64,000 nucleotides of DNA from Kingdonia uniflora (taxonomy: Eukaryota > Streptophyta > Magnoliopsida > Ranunculales > Circaeasteraceae): assembly GCA_014058105.1 (NCBI GenBank), contig JACGCM010002205.1, positions 2,232,001-2,296,000 of the forward strand, written 5' to 3'. Below are positions 57,242 through 64,000 of this stretch, piece by piece. The position numbers and the translations under genes were made by a program. The notes beneath the pieces are model-generated. The model did not search any database and was not told the origin of the DNA. It saw only the letters and a program-made list of their open reading frames with translations. Every line of letters starts with the position of its first letter. The first letter of the stretch is position 1.

Positions 57242-58000
57242 GGCTTCTTCCTCTACCTTACCCCACTCTACCTCCGGCTACCTAACTCTGATTTAACTTT
57301 GGCTTCCCTACTCTCATCATTTGCTTGTTTGGTAGCTTCTTCTATAGCTCGACTAGGATTAAGGGATTAGGATATCTCATAGCATGGCTGTTACTGTAGC
57401 GCATGTGGTTCATCGCCGGTTGCTCCTCCTGTAGGTTCTTTCAGTTCTTTTTCCTTCCCTTTAGTCTTACTTCTATCTCTCTTATGTTATAGGGGCCTAT
57501 GGTCACGCGTGGCAAGTCTTTGGAGTGGTAATAGGCCTTTAGTTAGTAGATAAATGAAGTCGTCGCTTCCACCTTCCACTTGGATTAACGAAATGAGGAT
57601 TATGCGCATAGATAGTGTAGGCGACCAAACCACTATGCTAGTAAGCTTGTGGATGAACAAGATGGGTGGCTTCATCCTTCTTCGCAGATGAATATGTAGG
57701 TAATAAGAGAGGCAGTGAAATCCCTTCTCTATCTGGGTTAGTAGTAGTGATGCACATAACGCTAAAAGAAGACCAGAGCTAGTGACGGAGGTGAGAGTCA
57801 AGGAGTAGAAGCCCAAGGAGGAGTTACCGGAGTTAAATAAGAGTCAGAAATTCTTGTAGAGACAATGTTGAGTCCTGACCACTACGAAATCAAGGGTTCT
57901 TTCTTGCAGAGACAATTCAGAGTCCCGCCTATACGTCAGTCCCACCAGTAGTGGTTCGGAGGCGCATAGGAGTCAGGCTAGGTGTATAGTGAAATTCTAT
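57242..58000. other. Low-coding DNA, continuation
   Basis: Like 54940-56823. TTG(T/C)AGAGACAAT...GAGTCC occurs twice at about 57853 and 57911. The 109-codon minus-strand frame at 57816-57487 has no features of a real gene. Confidence 0.3.
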
Positions 58001-59425
58001 GTGCTTGGTATTTAATGTATTTTGAGAAATTAGGTCAAAACAATTCCTATCAATCAATATTTTGGATTAAGCAGGAATAATCAATAGTAAAAACAAGGAA
58101 TTAAATTACACAAGCAATTGTTCACCCTGTGGAATCTCCTTACTCAGGAGAAAAACCACAAGTCGTTGTCGATCAACACGATAGCCAAAAAGCCACTAAT
58201 CAAAAAGAGTTTAATCTAAATTATACTTACAGACTCGATAACCCCATCTCGTAATTATCTCTCTTCTAATCTAAGCATCACGCTCTATCACTTTCGCTCT
58301 CGCAACGACTCTTTTTCGTTCTCGCAACGACTCTTCTTCTTTTTCTCGACGACTCTCCATGAACTCACAACAAGGAACACCCTTCTTGAACCACTCTAAA
58401 ATATTATGTGGGAAGTAACTAACTCAACATCAACCTCAAGATTTTTAGGTTTTGATTGATGTTAAATTGCCTCTCTGATAAAGGATATTGAGCTTTTTCG
58501 AAAATAACTTTTTTGCTAAAGAAAAGTGATAAAGAGCGAAAGAGAAAAGAGAAGCAATGTTCGCTTAAATAGTGTTTTAGCTTTTCTTGAGACTCGTTCG
58601 AACGAGACCTAAGGTCGTTTAAACGAGATGCCCAGATTTCATTCGAACGAGACCTTGGGTCATTCGATCGAGATTCCCTAAAAGTTTAGACAATTTAGAA
58701 ATCTTTTTTGGCTTCCTTTATCAGAGTTCTACTTAACTAACTTACCACCTTGATAGTTGGTTGATAGAAGATTGTACGAAGGTCTTCATCCTGTCACTGT
58801 TTTCGACTGAGATAACCACGGACCTTTACATACACAAAATGAGACAAACCAAAACATTTCTTATAGGAGGCCATGTTCAAGAAAACATGTTTAAAGAACC
58901 ACTCCTTAGTTTCAAAAGAGAAATAATAGGCAAACCATACTTTTTGAGGGATGAGTACTCAAAATGATTAACTAATCTTTTATTAAACTCTGAAAATGTT
59001 GGATATCAAAGACTATAGAATAAGGTGGGGTTTGTTTTGCTTACTTTAAGTGCCGAAAAAAAATTTAGTAAAAAAATTTAGCAGCTGAAGCAAGCTAAAA
59101 AAAATTTTAGCAAAAAAATTCAACAATTGGGAACTTAAAAGCAAACACCACCAAACATACACACATAGATAGATAGATACAAGAGAAAAGAGAGGCTGAT
59201 ATTATTGATTAAAAACTATGAGGTTACTGTAAGTTACAATATTAAAATTTTATTACGATATTTCTCTTTCCGTAAAACTCTCCCCATAAAACCCTAGCTT
59301 ATATCATCTTGTTAGGAGTCCAGTAGGACACCCCTACCCAGTTGCGTTCCCATCTTGGGCTGGACCCAACTCCTAACACACTCCCTTGGGGTGTTCTATA
59401 CCAGGACGACTTGCCTCGTCAAAAC
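58001..59425. other. Fragments of unidentified repeats
   Basis: 58300-58360 has repeated CTCGCAACGACTCTT. 58588-58675 has three palindromic TTCGAACGAGACC-type units. 59026-59150 may be a short hAT-like foldback (GGTGGGGTTTGTTTTGCTT at the left, complement of GGTGGTGTTTGCTTTTAAG at the right) but no target duplication was found. 59360-59425 (CACTCCCTTGGGGTGTTC, GCCTCGTCAAAAC) looks like a piece of a copia-type LTR that element L entered. Confidence 0.35.
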
Positions 59426-60139
59426 TGTAGGGACCTAACTTTGTTTGGATGGGAAGTTGGTTCTAACAACGTGGAATCAATCCTCAATTAAAGAAGACAA
59501 GCAATTGACCTAAAGTAAGATCTAACTATAGACAAATACTTTCGTAGAGGCCCGAATGTGACCCTCTACGACTCTGATGGGATTTTTTAAGGCAGATTGT
59601 ATTACTGATGAGTAAATAACAGGGTTCGAGTACAGAGTATCTGGGTGGTCGAAGGTAAAATACAAGGGGTTGAAGATGATTTTTATAACCCCTTCTTGGA
59701 TTTCTCTCTCCTCTATTTATAGAGATACAGGGAGCTGAGTTACCAAGAGTAGGTCAGGATTATATGATTACTGTCAGGAAATCCTGGCGAGCTATGGGCG
59801 TCGGTCATGTCGATACCATTACTGCAATATTTATTGGTGATGTCTCTGAACGGCGTGGTGGTTGGACTTATCACTGTAGCTGCACGGGCCAATCAATGCG
59901 TCGTCCGATCTGATGAGGTGATTTTTTGTCTTATCTTGCTTCGATCGTGTGTTAGTGAGGTCGAAGGATTTCTGTTGCAGCATGTTAATCCGTTCTCGAA
60001 GCTTTGCCTGATATCAAAGCTTTATCTTTGGGGGATCTCTGGGGAGTCTATTTTAGAGATTGAGTGGTCTTCAATACATTCGAGTAGGCTGTGAAGTAGG
60101 CTTTGACTAACTGCTGAAGGCTACGAGTAGGCTGCTACA
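59426..60139 (-). repeat. Element L 3' LTR
   Basis: 714 bp, TGTAGGGACC...GGCTGCTACA on the plus strand, minus orientation. TATA (CTATAAATAG) on the minus strand at about 59714-59723. Preceded on the minus strand by GTTGAGAGGGGGCGAA (60140-60155), the purine tract. Same subfamily as element A's LTR. Internal sequence runs to the right, out of the window. Confidence 0.8.
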
Positions 60140-60303
60140 TTCGCCCCCTCTCAACGAAGGTCTTAAAGCCAAGTGAAGAGGTGTTCACTAAGGAAACTGT
60201 TCGGTCTTGGAATCTGAGCTTTTTGACTGTTGGTTTTCATGTAGGTAATAAAAGAGGGTAATTAAGCGGTATAGGTGGTTATAAGGTAATAAATGAGGTG
60301 AAG

Positions 60304-60312
60304 GCTATAAGT
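60304..60312 (+). promoter_or_regulatory. TATA box of element L aORF-1
   Basis: GCTATAAGT, about 85 bp before the ATG at 60393 and 170 bp from the LTR edge; weaker than in the other copies. Confidence 0.4.
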
Positions 60313-60392
60313 ATTAGTTATTATGGAGGTATACTATATTTTCTTTCATTTACAATAGTCTTCTACTCTTTCTCAATATTCTAGACATCTAA

Positions 60393-60683
60393 ATGGATAC
60401 CACGTCGAACACGCATTACCTGAAGAGGACCGGTTTCGCTCGCGACCGTCGAGTGGGGCAGAAGATGACGAAACTGCATATGAAGTTTTTTGGGCAGCAT
60501 GATCTGAACTGGGACATGCCGAAACTTGTGGGGGTAGAACCTGAGGAATTCATTAATGGTAAACCTTATGCCTATTTGTGGGAACAGCTGAGGCATCATT
60601 TTACGACTGCTGAGAGGCGCTATCTCTTTCTGATGGCTCTGGCCAAATGTCTCATTTGTGCGGATGAGATCATCGAGGAGTGA
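60393..60683 (+). CDS. Element L aORF-1 (antisense gene), intact
   Basis: 96 codons, ATG to TGA. Basic first third (MDTTSNTHYLKRTGFARDRR), a KMTKLHMKFFGQHDL stretch that lines up with KMQRLKLKYIGDQSQEL of element H, and a C-terminal helix TAERRYLFLMALAK matching ERR helices in E and F; ends acidic. Faces away from pol and begins 254 bp from the LTR. The only copy of aORF-1 here without a stop. No known domain; a role in regulating the element is conjecture. Confidence 0.55.
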   Translation: MDTTSNTHYLKRTGFARDRRVGQKMTKLHMKFFGQHDLNWDMPKLVGVEPEEFINGKPYAYLWEQLRHHFTTAERRYLFLMALAKCLICADEIIEE

Positions 60684-61115
60684 AACGCAGCAAGCGAAGC
60701 CGGTCCTTTCGGAAATGGGGATTTAGGTTGATGTGGCGAATGTTTTTTATTTTTTGTAGGCCTTTGTTTTGCTATGTGGAGGTTTTTTTTCTGTAGTGGT
60801 GGTAGAAATGTAATTTGTTTGTTTGATCGGGTGTTTGGAATGGACAAAATATTTTCTGCATACTTGTATTACTGCATCTGATAGATAATGTAGGCGAATG
60901 TAGACGATTACTCTTATAGGCCCGAGGTATAATGATATGCTCGAAGGTAATGATGATCGAATAGGAGTCCTCAAGAATGAGGTTTGAATGCAGGTACCGA
61001 TGAATCAGTTACATCTGGGAAGTTGGAAAGTTTGTTTGCTGACTTTTCCAGGTTGGGAATTGAAGGTTTCCATTAATTCGGTTAGGGAAGAGGAAAAGTT
61101 GTGGTGGGTTTGTAA

Positions 61116-61124
61116 CTATAAAAG
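61116..61124 (+). promoter_or_regulatory. TATA box of element L aORF-2
   Basis: CTATAAAAG, 80 bp before the ATG at 61199, followed by a C/T-rich leader like that of element E at 16990-17076. Confidence 0.55.
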
Positions 61125-61198
61125 GGGATAGGTCGGAGGGAATTTCTTCATCTGTCTTACAACTTTCTCTTCATCTATTGCTTTGTTTATTGATCAAC

Positions 61199-61612
61199 AT
61201 GGCTGAAAATACACCTGTTCAAAGAGATCAAGCGGTGGTGAGGGCCTGGAGGATCCGGGAGGCCTTGCTGGGTCTTCAACGGAGGTTCAGAATAGAGGAG
61301 GATATTGATGCTGAAATGCAAGACCTTTTTGAAGTGGAGCCTGGGGCACCACTCTATGACATGCCCTTCGTGTACTGGTTGGGAATAGTACAGATGATGG
61401 GGCCGTTTCCTGGCCATCGGCTGTCTCTTCTCATAGGCTTCGCAGAGGATATAGTGGACCAAGAGAATGAAGATGCAGTTGCCATTATTGAAGAGAGGCA
61501 ACCCACCAACAAATTGGGTTCTCTTTTGTATGCTCTCTTATTGTTGCTTTCTTGTTTTCTTCCACCTTTTTACTCCTCTTTCTTTTGGTATGAAGCCTAT
61601 AATATTGTCTGA
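61199..61612 (+). CDS. Element L aORF-2 (antisense gene)
   Basis: 137 codons from ATG 61199 (an upstream TTG is not a plausible start). Begins MAENTPVQRDQ, then an amphipathic REALLGLQRRF helix, an acidic patch, LYDMPFVYWLGIVQMM and an acidic DQENEDAVAII segment; from about residue 105 the frame becomes strongly hydrophobic (LLYALLLLLSCFLPPF), which may be read-through into an intron, since GTATGCTC follows a plausible exon end near 61530. If so the protein or its first exon ends there. Family unknown. Confidence 0.5.
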   Translation: MAENTPVQRDQAVVRAWRIREALLGLQRRFRIEEDIDAEMQDLFEVEPGAPLYDMPFVYWLGIVQMMGPFPGHRLSLLIGFAEDIVDQENEDAVAIIEERQPTNKLGSLLYALLLLLSCFLPPFYSSFFWYEAYNIV

Positions 61613-62339
61613 GTTGCTGAATAAAAATAGTTTTTGTTGATAACTTGCTTTGTCGAGCTGTGCATACTAGTAATATAATCTGAATTGTAATTTGAGGTAT
61701 TCAAGGGATAATATAGTTGTCGAAATGTATTGTTTGAGTTGTTTCGAAGATAAAAATGAATTTTTCAAAGTAAAAGATAAACTGTGTCCAAGCTGAAAAC
61801 TTTATCTGCTAGCATGAGATTTTAGAATGGTGGAAGTATATGACTGTATTCGGTCGAAGGGTTGAAACTTTTGAGTCAAAGGATGTGTTGGATGTTGATG
61901 GTCGATATATTAGATAAGTTTATATGAGGCTATCTGCTGCGGGTTATTCGAGACGTAAAATGATCGAGTACTCGAGGTCGGGGATTATGTCAATGGTTAT
62001 GCTGGATTTGAGTAGCCGTTCTGAAAGCCCAGATGGCCAGTCTGTCAGACTGGTACGGGCGCCTGGGGCAGTGTGCAAAAAGTAATGATGATGCTTTTCT
62101 CGTATGACGGGAAAAGTTATGATGTGCCTTTTTGGACTTGGTTGTTTAGCTTCGAGTGCGGGAGAAAAAGATTCGCGAACTTCAGCTTTTGCAGGAAGAT
62201 AAAACTGAGGATGCTATTCACACGTAAGAAGTGCGAGGGGTATATTGGTCAAAACACATTGTAGCCGAAAAGTCGGGTAGTGGGGTCCTGATAATGATAG
62301 TGGTTAGAAAATCGAGGCGGTTTTGGGTTTTTCGAAAGA

Positions 62340-62347
62340 TATATAAG
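62340..62347 (+). promoter_or_regulatory. TATA box of element L aORF-3
   Basis: TATATAAG, with GTTAGAAAATCGAGGCGG about 35 bp upstream, a block shared with element D and, less well, element H. Confidence 0.55.
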
Positions 62348-62369
62348 AGGGAGAGGAGTAATTATTGTA

Positions 62370-64000
62370 TTGTTTTACTGTGAGAATCAAAGAGTGGAGA
62401 GAAGGGAACGTACGCCATTTCATACTTGGGAGTTCTTATTGTACTTGCTGGCTTGGTTTTGCTAATTCGAGGGTAGTGCTGCTAACCACTGGTAAGTTAC
62501 TTGATCTCTGCTGCTTGTACTTTGCTTTTCCCTTTTGAGAATGTAGGTAGGGCAGTCTGTGTTTGGGTTTTAGAGGTTCTTTTTGAAGGTAAAGAGACTT
62601 GAGGGATTTGGATTTTGACCCATTTTAGGATTTGGGGGGTTTTGGAGAGGGTACTGGGTATGAGATTGAGGTTGTGATGAATATCTGGGGGGATGGACGG
62701 GATAGGAGTGATATGCATGGGATTGTTGAATTTTCCATTCTAATTGCGTGCCTCTTCTTCTGTAGGCTTAAATGCGTAATCGTCGGTCTTCGAGACGGAG
62801 ACTGATAGATGAGGAGTTCGAAGAATTCGAAGCTAGTATTTTTGGTCGAGCCCCAATGGATGAGGGTAGTGATGTAGAAGTGTTAGGTATTGTAACCGAG
62901 GCTCCATTGTCTATGGTTCTACCGGCTGAGGAGGTTCCAATTTCGAGGCGTCGAAGGATAATAATTACCGAATATAGTAATAAAGATGAAATAGTATGGG
63001 GGGAGGGGGTAATGTAGGGCCTTCGGCAGATAAGTTACAGAATGAAGACAGTGGGGATTCGGCTAACTTGGATAGGGTCGAAGGTGCCATTTCAGCTAAA
63101 TATAGGATTAGATTAGATCGGTTTGCCTCTAAATTAGAACTCTCAAAGTTGGGGGTGTATCTGAGTGTTGCGGGGGTAGGGTTGACCTTCAAGTCAGACC
63201 CTGGGGAAGGGATTTTGGCTTACAGATGCTAAATTCGATTGGGACTGGAGCTTCCTCTTTGAAAACTGGTGAAAGAAGTGTTGAATTTCTATGGGGTAGC
63301 TCCGGTGCAAATGAACGCTAATTTTTATGAGATGATGAGGGTTCTAGAGGGGATGAATGTAAAACTGGCCAGTGAGGGTCGAAATTTGATTAAGTGGTTT
63401 GACATTATCACCTTTTACTCGAGGAAGGCTAGTCAGAACCCAGGGACCTATCACATCCAATGTCACCAGGAGAAACCTTGGTTCTTTAACCTGTGCTAGA
63501 CAGGTCGAGGGTAGAATAAAGATTTACTGATAGTAAGGGGTAACTATGAGAATGTAGATAAAGATGACCCGTATAAATTACATCATAGGGTATATAACGA
63601 AAGTAAGTTTACTGTCGAAGGGTTTGCTGTTGAGGTGTATCTTATATAAGTGATAACTATGTTTTTGTTTTACTCTCCAGGTCCGAAGAGTTTGTCCTGG
63701 GATAATCTGGTAAATTATATTGATACTCTGCTCGAGGCTAGTGAAGACTAGGTAAATTCTGTGTTTAATAGTCTCAAAATAAAATGGCAAAGGAGGAAGA
63801 AGGCAGATTTCTTGCTTCGAGACGTACCCGCTACGCCGAAGCTACCAAAGACAAAAAGGGGTGAAGGTATTTCGAAGGGGCAAAAAGATATGGGAGGGGA
63901 GGAGTTCCCAAGGAGCTACCAGTTTATGCCGAGATCGCAGGGGGGTTCGAAGCAAGTAGTGCCAGTGCCCGAAGTGGCAGGAGATACGTCAAAGTTGAGG
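62370..64000 (+). pseudogene. Element L aORF-3 (antisense gene), runs off the window
   Basis: A 5' untranslated exon ends at a GGTAAGTTAC donor (62492) and the intron closes at TTCTGTAG (62765). ATG 62772 opens MRNRRSSRRR, a basic start, then EFEEFEAS and an acidic stretch. A G-rich run at 62998-63008 shifts the frame; 63030-63230 continues with LDRFASKLELSKLGVYLSVAG. After another shift, 63260-63499 holds VLNFYGVAPVQMNANFYEMMRVLEGMN, the shared core of the domain, and QEKPWFFNLC. A further intron appears to end TACTCTCCAG at 63680, the same place as in E, G and H. Beyond it is a basic linker to the window edge. Two frameshifts make this copy a pseudogene. Confidence 0.6.

Noticed and set aside
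57487..57816. 109-codon minus-strand frame with hydrophobic start
   Set aside because: Looks like a signal peptide but has no partner, no domain and sits in low-coding DNA with repeated phrases.
743..60139. Pairing the element A and element L LTRs as ends of one giant element
   Set aside because: Both are minus-oriented, but A's interior lies to its left and L's to its right, so they cannot bound the DNA between them.

Overview
The window is plant nuclear heterochromatin-like DNA, most likely from a flowering plant with a repeat-rich genome. I see no intact host gene. About 80% of it can be assigned to LTR retrotransposons, mostly decayed Ty3/gypsy copies, nested up to four deep. The plant assignment rests on lineage-specific features: Tat-type pol with two RNase H regions and antisense extra ORFs, Athila/Tat-style primer site and 3' motifs, a Tekay/Del-type chromovirus, a Harbinger-type MITE, and small TATA-driven antisense genes with 70-95 bp introns. 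The species cannot be named from what I can see.

Layout. Element A: a minus-strand element whose 5' LTR (743-1226 plus 13162-13407) is split by element B; its gag start lies at 1-742. Element B (1227-13161): a non-autonomous Athila/Tat-like element with 1.2-1.4 kb LTRs and a near-perfect target duplication (GCTGG/GCTAG). Its interior is rearranged into an inverted copy of its own 5' and 3' parts, and it carries a 5'-truncated Tekay/Del element C (2666-6287). Element D: the 3' end of a Tat-type element (13408-15745). Element E (15746-27906): a minus-strand Tat-type element with both LTRs, interrupted by the 3' end of a plus-strand relative, F (about 24950-26302). Element G: a plus-strand Tat-type element from 28004, split by element H (34454-45271, GTAAT-like target duplication) and resuming to about 49045. 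Element I: rearranged fragments of further copies (49046-51350). Then 51351-52837 unassigned DNA; element J (52838-54934), a 2.1 kb non-autonomous LTR element with TTAAT target duplication and an initiator-Met-type primer site; 54940-58000 low-coding DNA with an organelle-like look holding a MITE; 58000-59425 fragments of unidentified repeats; and element L (59426 to the end), the 3' half of a minus-strand Tat-type element.

How the parts work together. In the Tat-type elements the sense strand runs LTR - primer site - gag - protease - RT/RNase H - second RNase H - integrase - tandem-repeat 3' region - antisense gene block - polypurine tract - LTR. The antisense block is the most interesting content. 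Reading away from the 3' LTR, several copies keep up to three genes in the same order (aORF-1, aORF-2, aORF-3), each with a TATA box about 50-100 bp before its ATG or first exon. aORF-3 has introns at conserved positions: a domain resembling the 'putative gypsy type transposon' family, an acidic linker, then a long coiled coil. Every copy is broken by stops or frameshifts; what is conserved is the layout.
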